Made by a program: the position numbers and the translations under genes. The notes under the pieces were generated by a model. That model saw only the letters and a list, made by a program, of their open reading frames with translations, did no database searches and was not told the origin of the DNA. From Enoplolaimus lenunculus (taxonomy: Eukaryota > Nematoda > Enoplea > Enoplida > Thoracostomopsidae), in contig JASANG010002592.1 in NCBI GenBank assembly GCA_030248215.1, forward strand, positions 1 through 64,000: 64,000 bases of DNA, read 5' to 3'. Within the stretch, counting starts at the first letter, position 1, and the number at the start of each line of letters is the position of its first letter. Below, in pieces: positions 13,825 to 32,600 of the stretch.

Positions 13825-14318
13825 TGGGTCATCCACGTTAAAATGCACGCACATTTGTAAAAAATGTCCCTCCCTTTTGGGTGCCCACGTTGTCCCTAGC
13901 CACTCTCTCTATACACTGTCTGAGATGTTAATATGTCATTGTCTGAACCTTTAGATGATAAATATGCTCTAGGCCTAAATATATACTTTTCCTGACATCA
14001 TTATCGGCAACTGCTATTGTCCATAGTCCCTCAGAAGGGACTCAATTTTTTGCGTTGAATGATGCGTATGAATATGTGGTGCGCAGCGTGTCTTTTTAAA
14101 TGTGTGCGCGTGTGCTAACGTAATGTCCTGACATCCTACAGACAACATGTATTTATCCAGTCCTTTCCGACAGAGTCTAGACAATTAACACTATGTTAGT
14201 ACAGCTATGAAACTGTACCTTGTCTCCAGCTAGTATGTGTACTTTGATGCTGTTCCTCCTAATGGGGTGGATGAAACATTTATTACATCGGCGCGAGCAT
14301 TTTAACGTGGATGACCCA
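13825..14318. mobile_element. Harbinger-like MITE with TAA target duplication
   Basis: 494 bp element with perfect 22 bp terminal inverted repeats (tgggtcatccacgttaaaat followed by gc at the left; the complement at the right). It is flanked by TAA at 13,822-13,824 and 14,319-14,321. A 3-bp TAA duplication is what PIF/Harbinger elements make. The interior is non-coding. The ends are identical, so the insertion looks fairly young, although only one copy is present here. Confidence 0.8.
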
Positions 14319-14805
14319 TAAAAGATCAATTTTCGATTTTACTCCAGAATGCAACCGGAAGCCAACAAACACGACTCAACCGAGAGGAGATGAATTAGGC
14401 AGAAAAACGATTAATTTTAGCAATTAATGTGATTTTAAAAGGTTTTGGTTGCACGCTTATTTTTACGAAATTTTGGTAATTTTTTATTCGAAAATGCAAA
14501 ATTGCACAACTGAAAGTGCCGGAACTTTCGGCAGAAATTGTACTGGAGCGGGCTCTTTGGTTACAAGGGGAATAAGAGTACTTTCTAAGAGCCGAAATTG
14601 CAGATTGAAATGATTTCGTTGTTGGATACGAATTCCAAAATGTCAAGGTTTCGCGCCATGTGTGCGGGTAATTTTGTGACACAACTTAACTAATCCACTT
14701 TTTGCGACGGTATGGATTCTGGAAAAATCCATGCAGCATACCTTCAAAATTACTCTTAATGCAAGTGTATCTATTCGCTCAGAAGACGACAAAGAACCAG
14801 CAACA

Positions 14806-14811
14806 TTTATT
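14806..14811 (-). promoter_or_regulatory. Candidate poly(A) signal of the beta-tubulin gene
   Basis: AATAAA on the minus strand about 280 bp after the tubulin stop codon. It is the first canonical signal I find downstream; there is no transcript evidence. Confidence 0.3.
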
Positions 14812-15090
14812 GGCACACTTAGTAACTACGGTTAAAAGTTACTTTACCCGAAAACCAGCCTTACTGGAAAAATGTCCAACAAAAACATAAATTGTTGAAA
14901 TTTGCAAGAACAGGAGACAATATTCTAAAATGATTCACGTGTTTAACTCAAATTTAACATTGCATTTGCGATATAATAAAAGCAGCAAACCAATAAAAAA
15001 ATAAGCAAGCAAGCTAGTGAGACGAAAAATATTATGAATGCAAGGTGTTGCAGTAACGAATAAAGTAATTTCAGCAAAATTCATTTTGAT

Positions 15091-22414
<7,324 letters not shown>

Positions 22415-23500
22415 TGTCGAAAGTAGGGTTATATATTACGGCAACGCAATAAGGATATTGTAGGTACACCAAATCTATTTGAAAACCACCTAAATTTACG
22501 TATGTATCACGTCAAAAGTATGTATAATCTTTCCCTGTCCAAAGAGGCGCTTTATAAGTCGAAATAGCTAACAAACTTTTTTTATTTCACTACGCTACTG
22601 TAAGCAGAAACCTGTTTCATATTACAAACGCAATGCTGATGGGAAGCGCATAGAAATATTAATTTCAATTCTCGCTTGCGAAAGTGGATAAATCATATTC
22701 TACTTGCAATCCTTTAAACTAAAAAATACGCAAAACAGTTGTTGTTCTTGGATAATGTTGTAAAAAAAATTTCCGAGTAGTCACACGACAGACAACACCA
22801 AATACCACACTAATTTAAACGGAAAGATTCACGATACCAATTTAAACGGAAATGATTCACGATTGCGCTAGCTATGAATATTTGACAAACCCTTATTCAA
22901 CATATACTAAAATTAACAACTATTGTGTGATTCAGTTTGATGACTTCAAATACAGCGCAATCCTGAAAATAAACATTCTTTATTTGTTCAACTTTGAAAC
23001 TTTTGGCAATTTGGTGCAGCACCAGTGCGGCTTTAAGTACATGTTTGAAGCGCGAAAAACGTTTAAAGTATCTTTCCATAATGTGTTGTTACCCTATTGA
23101 ATCAGAAATAGATTATTACTAAAAGCGCATGAGACAAATAGCAGGTTATGTTGAATCCACAATTGTCGCGAAAGATGATGTAGATGTTAAAATCGTTGAC
23201 ACAGAAATGAAATGTGAATGCAATGTTCGTTTGCCCCGCAGTGGGAAACAAAATCGTTTCTCGTGTCATGCATTGGGGTGAATTTTTAACAATGTCGTTT
23301 TGTATTAATGCACTGATCGTCCTATTTTATTAGAAAGTTCAGCTTTCTTCAGTTCTTTGGTATTGTATTGTGGGTACAAAATATTTGGCCCGTGTATACT
23401 GTGCTGCCGTCTGCACCATCCCAGAGTATTGATAGCTTTTGTTTATGCGCTATTTCGGAATTTACGAATTTCAGGATTTTGTGAATTCAATAAAATTCAT
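22415..23500. other. Upstream region of beta-tubulin, no further feature seen
   Basis: AT-rich sequence 5' of the tubulin start codon. A promoter is expected somewhere here but I cannot point to a reliable TATA box or initiator. Confidence 0.4.
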
Positions 23501-23504
23501 TGCT

Positions 23505-23970
23505 ATTCCTTGGGCTTAATGCTTTAGGCGTAGGTTTAGGATTAGGCAATCCTTTGTCTCATGATTAGGTTTAGGATTAGGCAATCCTTTGTCTCATGAT
23601 TAGGTTTAGGATTAAAGCAGGGCTCCGTCTTTAGGCTAGGTTTAGAATTACGGGTTTACGCGTACAGTTTAGAGTTGCCTTTTAGTGTAATAGGGCCAGG
23701 TTTTGACTTGGGCTACAGCTTAAAGTTTAGGCTTAGGCTTTGAAGGCTTTAGGAATAGGTAATGGTTTAAACATAGATAAACACTTTTATATAACCCATT
23801 GGCTAAATCTTAGACTTTAGGCTTAGACTTATCCTTAGGCATAGGCTTAGATGCAAACAGGCTAAATGGTTTAAGCATAAATTAGACCGTAAATGGCATA
23901 GGCTTAGGCTTAGGCTTACCTTTAGGCTTTTATGTTTGGGCTTATATGTTTAGGCTTAGGCTTACGCTTT
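23505..23970. repeat. Degenerate TTAGGC/TTTAGG-like tract
   Basis: About 460 bp dominated by taggcttaggc, tttaggattagg and ttaggcttagg words with many substitutions. A 37-bp block (taggtttaggattaggcaat followed by cctttgtctcatgat) is tandemly repeated at about 23,530-23,610. Similar shorter tracts lie at 32,556-32,640, 38,095-38,192, 41,836-41,956, 53,091-53,165 and, complemented, 62,636-62,695. Confidence 0.8.
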
Positions 23971-23989
23971 AGGCTTTAAAAGCATTCCA

Positions 23990-24510
23990 TCCTGACCATA
24001 TCCAGAAATCCCAAAATTCTAAAAACCTACCTTCCCCCATATCCCGAAATCCCAAATGCCAAAATACCACCTTTGACCATATCCTGAAATCCTAAAATTC
24101 CACCTTCGAAAATGTCCCAAAATCACAACTTTGATCATATCCTGAAATCCCGAAATCACAAAATTCCACCGTTCGACCACATCCCGAAATCCCAAAATCC
24201 CACATTCGACCATATCTCAAAATCCCAAAAATCAACTTCAACCATAACCCAAAATCCCAAAATTCCACCTTCGACCCTATCCCGAAATCTCAAAATATCA
24301 AAATCCCACCGGGCTCGTAACCAAGGGGTGGGGCAGGGGAGCTCAGCCCCCTCCTAGAAAATTTCGGGCCCCCTAGTGTAACTCCTTGAAAACTCTTGAA
24401 TGCCCCCCCCTGAAAAATGTTTAGCGCACCACAGCAACGTGAGTTGGCTACGGGCCTGAATCCCACCTTTGACCATATCCCGAAATACAAAATCCCATCT
24501 TCCCCCACCT
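23990..24510. repeat. Minisatellite of about 30-45 bp units (CCATATCCCGAAATCCCAAAA)
   Basis: Imperfect tandem repeats of gaccatatcccgaaatccca followed by aaattccacctt. Ten or so units run from 23,990 to 24,309 and resume at 24,459-24,510 after an inserted hAT-like element. Unit length varies. Confidence 0.85.
24310..24458. mobile_element. Short hAT-like MITE (GGCCCGTAGCC family), copy 1
   Basis: 149 bp insertion inside the minisatellite, flanked by identical 8-mers aatcccac (24,302-24,309 and 24,459-24,466). Ends are cgggctcgtaacc and ggctacgggcctg. Because the host is itself a repeat, the duplication could partly be chance, but the better-preserved copies at 27,209-27,370 and 46,734-46,907 show the same 8-bp pattern. 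Confidence 0.75.
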
Positions 24511-24674
24511 CAAATTCGTGTGATGGGATGGTGGTTTTTGGGGACGGCAGCAAGGTTATTCATGAGCCAAATTTTTTTATATGATACCCATACAGTTTTT
24601 ACTGCGCTATCTAGTCTTTCCAAGGTGGTCAGTGATTCAATTTTAACCCTTTCTCACATGAATATTTTCAATTT

Positions 24675-24775
24675 CATATGATATGTAATTTCAAGGTAAG
24701 ATTCGATCGCCAGTCTTACGGGTGGGAGGCGTTTACGATGACCACTGAGCTATAGGAGCCTGACGCGCGAGCCCG
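24675..24775 (-). repeat. tRNA-derived SINE-like fragment
   Basis: On the minus strand the sequence starts ggctcctatagctcagtggt, which fits a pol III A box, and 38 bp later has ggcgatcgaatctt, resembling a B box. No acceptor stem closes and the D arm is imperfect, so it is not a functional tRNA. A SINE head or tRNA pseudogene is the best reading. Confidence 0.45.
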
Positions 24776-24779
24776 AGTA

Positions 24780-26113
24780 GGCTCTCACGTCTACAAAGAA
24801 AAATAAAAGTATCACCAACTCTTGTTGTCACCGCACTCACGCGGTGGCTATGTTTTCGCTTGTTTCGGTAGTGAAAGGTTACGTACTGTTAGTAACAGTG
24901 ATTTTAAAACGTTTCTTTTTAGACTTTCTGTTGCACGCTAGTAAAAGCTCGTAGTCTACTTTTTACCATTTTTGTTGAAGTTCTATTAAGTTTTGGCTAG
25001 CTTCTAAGACACATTGGAAACCAGAATCATGCACATTTCGAACCAGGCCACAAAGAACTAAATTAAATAAATTCATTCGTTTCATGCATGTTCACCGTCA
25101 GTGTATTAAAGACTGTGAAGGCAAGAGCGTATTGCGAAGAGCAGTGTAATCGCCGGATCACTTAATCCAAATTTTGTGTTTGTTATGCCTAAACAACCTC
25201 TGATTGAATAATCCAGAACGATCTGCCAATTGTAGTTGAAGATGCATTATTTTATTTGTTTTTCAATGTCAGTCCCCTGTAATTGAATTTTGCGAGTAGA
25301 CTATCGTCATTACATATTAACGGCGCAGATAAAACAAAACATTACACTTTTTAGGCTCAGAAAACCACTGTAAAGTAGTCACAAATCGAAATATGCAACA
25401 CAGAATTTGTCCCATCACATTAGTTGCCAAAACAACAGAAGTTGCGTTAAATAATTAATCCGGAAGTCAAGTATTAATATTACTGTTGATTGAGTGTCTC
25501 TTAAGGCGTTTTATGAAATTAACCGGTTTCTTACCGATGAAAAATAGCAAATTTATTGTACCAATTCTGTTGCATTAATGCATTTTGCGTATCCAGCTGA
25601 CATCCGGATATCGGAATATATATTTCTTCTCGGATACATATCCAGATAGTTTTTGTATTTGTACATAACGGATACTCGGCGCCGCTTTATAAGTAGACGT
25701 CCCAAAATAAGGTTGTGTGCATAAATAGATTGCAATTCATACAAAGAGCCTAAGTATACGTTTGTTCTCAAACAATACGAACACCGAAAATTATGTTTTT
25801 TACGTCAAAAGTTAGTTATAAAGTAACGTACGAAATTCACGCAAAATCTCAAAAGATTTGGTACATCCGCCATTTTTGCTTTAAAATTTTCGAAAGCCCT
25901 GTGAATATTTGTACTAAGTTAGGTTTGTGACTAGGCTTAGGTTTAAGATTGCGAGGGAAATGTACAAGAGCCACCAATACTAAAGCTTGTATATATGCAG
26001 GTGAGACTTGACTTTTGCACTAAGTTCATGTTGTGTCATGCCAACGATTAAAAAGTTTCAAAACAATTTATCCTGTAAATTAAAAGCACCATTTGCTTTC
26101 TGGGTTGAGCATA
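24780..26113. other. Intergenic stretch between tubulin and the fibrinogen gene, no gene seen
   Basis: AT-rich sequence with no exon I can support on either strand. Confidence 0.45.
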
Positions 26114-26119
26114 TTTATT
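26114..26119 (-). promoter_or_regulatory. Candidate poly(A) signal after terminal exon A of the fibrinogen gene
   Basis: AATAAA on the minus strand about 300 bp downstream of the stop codon of the most distal terminal exon. I found no canonical signal close to the stops of terminal exons B and C. Confidence 0.35.
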
Positions 26120-26421
26120 TTATCAAATAATAAAAGAAAAATATTTACCGTTCAGCAACGCGTTTTCACGAAGTAATTTAAGTCAGGTAAATAAGACGCC
26201 AGTCATAGCTAAAACTTCGATCTTTACATATAGTAACATTGATGCTTGAGCTTAGGTTCAAAAATACTGGCACTTTTGTAGTTTCCCTCATAAGTGGAAA
26301 AGTTTCCACCCGCCACAACAATTCAGTTTTCAGAGGGGATGCCGCTTACGCCCCAAAAGTAGAATTATCCAAACGTTCCAGCTCAACTTGCGATAGTTTT
26401 ACACCTGGAAGTAAACAATTT

Positions 26422-26638
26422 CTATGTATTAATTATGCCGTTAAGAATCACAGGATCCGGAAGTGGCATAAACGATCCTCCAATATAACCCAACGGTCGA
26501 ACTTTGATCACAACTTCTTTGATGGCTGGTCCACCGGGTCCTGGAACTGGCCTCCAGCTCAAGCCTGGTCCAGCGAACTGTGGCAGTTGCTTGCGTCCGA
26601 GAAAATAGTATCCCAATAGATTGGTAGAGGAGTGACAG
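26422..26638 (-). CDS. Alternative terminal exon A of the fibrinogen gene
   Basis: 217 bp from acceptor ttttgcag to stop TAG, 71 residues after the split codon. It encodes D-C-H-S-S-T-N-L-L-G-Y-Y-F-L-G, then PQFAGPGLSW and KVRPLGYIGGSFMPLP with a short tail ending INT. It is closest to exon B. It lies 3.9 kb downstream of B and is the most distal member. Confidence 0.9.
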
Positions 26639-29600
26639 CTGCAAAAAGTGAAAACATTGTCATAGAACAGTTTAGGCTTTTGGTCATTGTAAAAGCTTAA
26701 AATTAAGGCTCATAATTTCAAATGTGCTGGTTAGCACCAATCGCAAGTTGTCGGTAGCTTTTAGAACTTCAGAATTTGAGAACGATCTGCTTTGAAATTC
26801 GGTCATTGCATTGCATTTTAATGTACCCTGCTATTGTGCGGTATTTCAGATCAGCATCTGTAGCACGTCATCTGTTGGAAGCCGTGTTGCTCATTGGCAA
26901 TTGGTGCTTCACACAGTTGAGAATGCAGCTGTAAGAGTAACTTTGCCATACTGAGATGACTAGAACAAGAAAGCTGATAATCAGAGGCCGGATGCCAATT
27001 TTGAGTCTGAATCAATACTTGTGCTAGCCACAGCCGGAATTATGTCTGATTTTAGCTGCGCATTTTGATTGGTTACTTGATAGTGGTCATATATCCTGGT
27101 TCATTGCACATAGCTAGTAAATGATAATGCTTGGTAGCTAACAGGCAGTCATTACATTTCTAATCAGAAAACAGTATCTGTATCAGCTAGTCACCTTTGA
27201 GTATGACACGGGCCCATAGCCAAGGAGGGGGGCAGGTGGGCTCACCCCCTGAAAAAATTTTGACGCCCCTTAGAAGATTTTCGACCTGGCTTGTAAGTCA
27301 TTGAAAACCTCTAAATGTCCCTCCTGAAAATTTTTTAGCCCCCTGGCAAGGTGAGCTGGCTACGGGCCTAGTATGACATTAGGGTAGTAACCACTCACAA
27401 GGCGTGCATTTATAGCAGAAAAATAATTACGCCATGGGCTTGCCAAAGCAGAGTGGAAACGGATAGTAATATTATAACTAATTTTGAAAGTAAAAATAAC
27501 GTATTTTCCGTTATTTCTTAACGGAAACGAAAACGAATATCCTGTTACACACTAAGCCCAAGTCGTAATTTCGCCCTGGACTAGCCCAATTTTGGAATTG
27601 GACTGAATTACGGCTTAGGTTAAGACCTATATAAATAAGCTAAATTTAAGCGTTGTTCTGGTTTATTTGCGGCTACCTTAAATTTTGCGTCTTAAACGTA
27701 TATTTAGTTGCGAAATAAAAACACGCGGTTAAGTTTACTTATATAAACCGGAAACATTAATATCTGATGAAAATTTATGAAACTTATTTTTGAAAAATTT
27801 TAAGTTACCGCTTAGAATTTTGGTCATGCATGTATATATAATTACAATAAAGCATCCAAGTTTTTAGGATTCTGTTTTTATCTGTAGCTACATATATTCC
27901 TGGTACACCAGACTTTATTTGGCGTTTCAACTATGCTTTTGAACTTCTGTCCCCTTCTGCTTTTAGGTTTCGGTTTCGTTTTTACAAATTAAGATATATG
28001 TTCAAATCTTCGATAGGCTTCGCTAAAGTTTCTCGAAGGGTTCAAAGCCTTCGACTTATATATATATCTGTTATCAGGTGGTAAAATATATTTGATCCGA
28101 GTTCTTTTATTTGCCTCATATGCTGAACATCCTCATGAATATCTTCTAAAAACTGTTTTGTTCATGTCAGACTTTTCAAAAAGCTTGGATAATATTAGTA
28201 GAGTTTTTGCAAAAACTGCTCAAATATTATGCAATATTTGGCTATTTCGATACCCAACACTGACAAAATTATAGTAGATATTTTAATATATGAATCTTTA
28301 TACATATTCAGGAAACTTTTGTAAGAAATTTTAATTTTGATATTATGCTGTTTATACAGAAACTGGTGGGCGAATAGAAAATCAGCCATTCGGCACAACT
28401 ATTTAAAGCTTAGTTAAAAGCTGTACCTAATAACGCAGGCAATAAAAAGTTCAACAAAATTTTCAAAAGTCTTAAGCAATGAAATACTCGCACTAATTTT
28501 AGATAACTACGTCCTTTGTTCGAATTGGCACCTAGTATTTAAAGCACTGAAGCAATATACATAATTGACTTTCCCGAGAACGAATTTCCGTTTATTTTAA
28601 TAAATTATTCTGTATCATTGAGACCTTGGAGTGCATCAGCTGAACAAAAGGGGTGTTAACCTCAGCAGAGAAGCATGTGAGAAGCCAAATACAGTGTTTG
28701 TTTCAACATTTTATTACGGTACTGGCCTTAACATTACAAATAAATTTTCGTTCCTATTTTTGGTTTGTGTACAAAATTATGCGACAACAAATATGGCGAG
28801 GTCACCAATCCTGCTGCCGTGCTACTATTGGCAACTATGGATTTTGAATTGCAGAGATCGTTAATAATTAATATGTTTTAACCCAACATACAGCAAAATT
28901 TTCTCTTCGTCGTTACAAAATAATTTTCGGTTACTGTAAATATATTTCATATTTATTTTTATACCACAATATACAGTGAAGACTAAAGTGAACAGTAATT
29001 ATAAAACTGGACAAAGGACAAACGATCAAAGCCACAAACGAATTCAAATGGTGTTTTGTAGGAGTAAAGTTATCTAAAATGCAACTCACTTCACATCTCA
29101 AAACTAAAAAGTAAACAAGCGAGAGAAACAAATACACTTCGCACGGCAGACCACATTTACGTCTGAACAAAAGTTTCACTCCCCCACAGGCTCAGGACTC
29201 GGCTTAAGCTTATATTTAGGAAAAAACTGCCTTATGCCTATGCGTACATTTTTACCTATGCATTAGCCTGACTTCAAGTGTTATCTTTGAATGTAACGGA
29301 AAGTGTTCAAAGGCCTCATTAGTGTATTAGTGACAGTAAAAACAGCAGGACAATTTCACATGATAATGCCAATCCAAATTTTAAACCAAAACCTTTGTTT
29401 GTTGGCTGATGATACATGTGTAAGTTCGAAGACCGTTTTCTGATATTTCTGCAAAGTATAGTGAAAAAATGTTATGCGTTTTTTACACAATACTACCAAT
29501 CAAATAATTATTAAGATATCATTTGTAACGTTTGCGTTGAAATGTTAGGAGGAATTTTTTGAAAAATACTGCTAAGAATTTTTGAAATATAAATATTTTG

Positions 29601-32600
29601 ATTATTTCTGCATAAGCTAATGAAAAATATACCGTCCAACAAAGCGAAGTTGTATCCGCTAATGATGTTCTTTGTGCGTCAAGCATAATCTCGAATATGT
29701 TCAAAGTCAACAATATTCAGTCGTGTGGGGTTATCTTACAGCGGCTGATTAAATCAAGAGTCGAAAGTGACTGTATAAACAACAATAAGCAATTTGACTA
29801 AATTAGCGTGGTGCAAAATGTACTTTCACACGTTGTGTCCCGCGTACCCCGGCCCACTTCTAATGTGGTGGATGGCGTTGTAAAAGCAAGTAGTATGCCG
29901 CATATAATTAGAAACTGTAAACGAAGCAACTGAAACTGCATTGCACGCGAAATGAGGAAAATCGGTCAGCAAAACCCCTGAATGGAGGCGAAGGTTACGC
30001 AAAAACGCAACGCGTGCAAGGTACAATTTCTTAGTGCAATTAATGTGACCAGTTGCGTACGCTTATTAATGTATGCATCTACGCCGACTCTTGATTAAAA
30101 ATACCAATTCAAAATTACATATTTTGTTTTTTATACCGTCACAACGCCGTGATTTACATATTTTCACATTACGAAATTTCTACACGCTTATCAAGCCTAA
30201 TAGACCTCTGTCAAACCAAAAATAATTTTAAAGATAAATTAAAGTGCAGGGCTACGGCCCTTAATTCCCCGCAATTACGGCTCGTCACTACGGGTTGATT
30301 AAGAAGACGTTATAGTGCCGTTAGGTTCGTCATCCATCGAAGCTACCTATTTAAACCAACGAAAAATCGTCCCAGCAACAGGCCACCCGACAGCAGCCTA
30401 AACCTAAGCCTAAACCAGAACATAATGATGGTCAACAAATTCTTGAATCGATGAGATTTTGGTTTAAATTTTATCGGGCGACGTATTGTCAAACGGCGAA
30501 TTATCTTGATTTCAATTCTTTCTATAGACAATAGATTTTAAATATATTTAAAAAATAGTCGAACGCCCAAACGAATTGCTATTTGGTTCATCAGCAGCAA
30601 AAGTAGCTCCCAGTCCAGCAGTCGCCGGGTCTAACAACTGCGGTTGCGGCAATGGCATAAAAGATCCGCCAATATAGCCCAATGGACGGACTTTCATTAT
30701 TATTTCACGAACTGCTGGCCCGCCACTTCCAGGGACGGGCATCCAACTGATGCCAGGACCAGCAAATTGAGGCAGTTCTTTTCGGCCAAGAAAATAATAA
30801 CCAAACGGGTTGGTTGATGACTGACAGCTGAAAGAGTGTCGAAGTAACACGTATGAAATATTAATACAACGGACAACGAAGCATGGTGTAAATTGTACTA
30901 AAAATAGCACTGACAAATTTTTTAGACAAATAGACAACACAAAGCAAGCGATTACATACATATTTGAAATCGCATAAATTCAGACTCGTAAAACTACATT
31001 ATTTTCATTTCGATTCTTTAGCCAAGCATTCATATGTTGATTATTAAGTTAAAAAATTACAAGACAGTCGGCAAGTTCCTTTAACCTTCATAAGCAATTC
31101 AACGCGGTACTATGTATCCTTTGCAAATCAGATCCGTAGCCAGCTCAACATGCTACGGGAGCTATAAGATATCAAGGATGGGCATGCAAGCTTTTCAGAT
31201 AACAAATAACTGAAATTTAAATTTTAGGTCGCTGAAATGTTTTTTCAGGGTAATGAAGCATCCCTGGATTCTGTAGCTAAGGACCTGATTCAAATGCAAT
31301 TTTAGTCAAAAATTATTACATACTGGTAAACATTGTCTTACACAGTTCGCTATCTTTATCGATTTTGATTTGGTAGAACAATAAGAGCAATGTTTTCGAG
31401 TGCCGTGAAGGAACCACCTATGTAGCCCATTGGGCGAACTTTTATCGTCACTTCTCTGACTGCAGGAGATCCCGGACCTGGCACAGGAGTCCAACTTATC
31501 CCTGGACCGGCAAAAGTTGGCAAATGTTTGGTGCCGAGATAATAGTACCCGAATAAGTTAGTTGACGAACCACAACTAGAACAAAAAAATTAAAACGTGC
31601 CTGGTGAGTTGTGAGTAGGTTAATTTCCGCTGCAGAAATTACTGTTAAGCACCACTGCGTTGTATACGTAAGTTGCTGGTTTAGCACACTAGAATCCGTA
31701 AGATTGATTGACAAGTGCTACATCATAACATTGAGAGTGAAGTATCGATATATAATTGAACAAAAATAAAAATTAGTTTCTCCTATGAAACTTGTCTATC
31801 CCATTACGGTGGTTTGGGGTGACCAGAAGTGCCCCTGTTTTTTTTTTTTGGGGAGAGGAGAGATATCAGGCACCTGGGGGAAATTGCCGCCCTTTTCCAT
31901 TAAAGCGAGAGGAAGGATATAAATTTCGTCTTTCCTCCGCTTCCCCCCTCCAACGTCCCCTTCCCCCCATTCCCCCCAAAAAGAAAAGCGACATCGCACC
32001 ACAAACCCGCCCTCCTTGGGCGGGAGGACTTTAGAAACTATTGGTGACAATTTGTAGGGCGACGAATTGTCGTAGATTTAAAGAAAACATATAATTACAG
32101 CTGAGCAGTAGCAGCTTTATGTGGGAAAGGGATAACACAAAAAGTAATAATTTTTACAGAAAAGCTGCTTTGCTTTGAAACTAAAGCCAAAGCTCATAAG
32201 TGAGCACAGCTGTGTGCTCATTTGTTGAATGTATCAATCAATAACCACCAACACTGTTTGGCGATTCTACGCAGATTTTCAATAAAATTTGATTTGAAAT
32301 TAGGTAAAACGGCCAAATAAACATAATTGCTGCCACATATTTTAAAGGACATAAAAAATGTTTTCTGTACAAGTTTTGACTGAATTTGTTAAAAAATATT
32401 GCAACAAACTGCGCACTGCCTAAATAATGTGCCTAAAATATATTGCTTTATATATACACATCTTTCGTTAATTTTGCACGCATGTTACTTTAAGGGGCGT
32501 CCAGGTTTCCTGTAAGTCTATAAAATAGTAGGTTTAGATTCTATATTACATTTTTTGTTTAGGTTTGGGCGAAGGCTTAGGCTAAAGCTTAGGAACATAT

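Noticed and set aside
26239-26619. 126-aa plus-strand open frame over fibrinogen exon A
   Set aside because: Antisense shadow of the real terminal exon on the minus strand.
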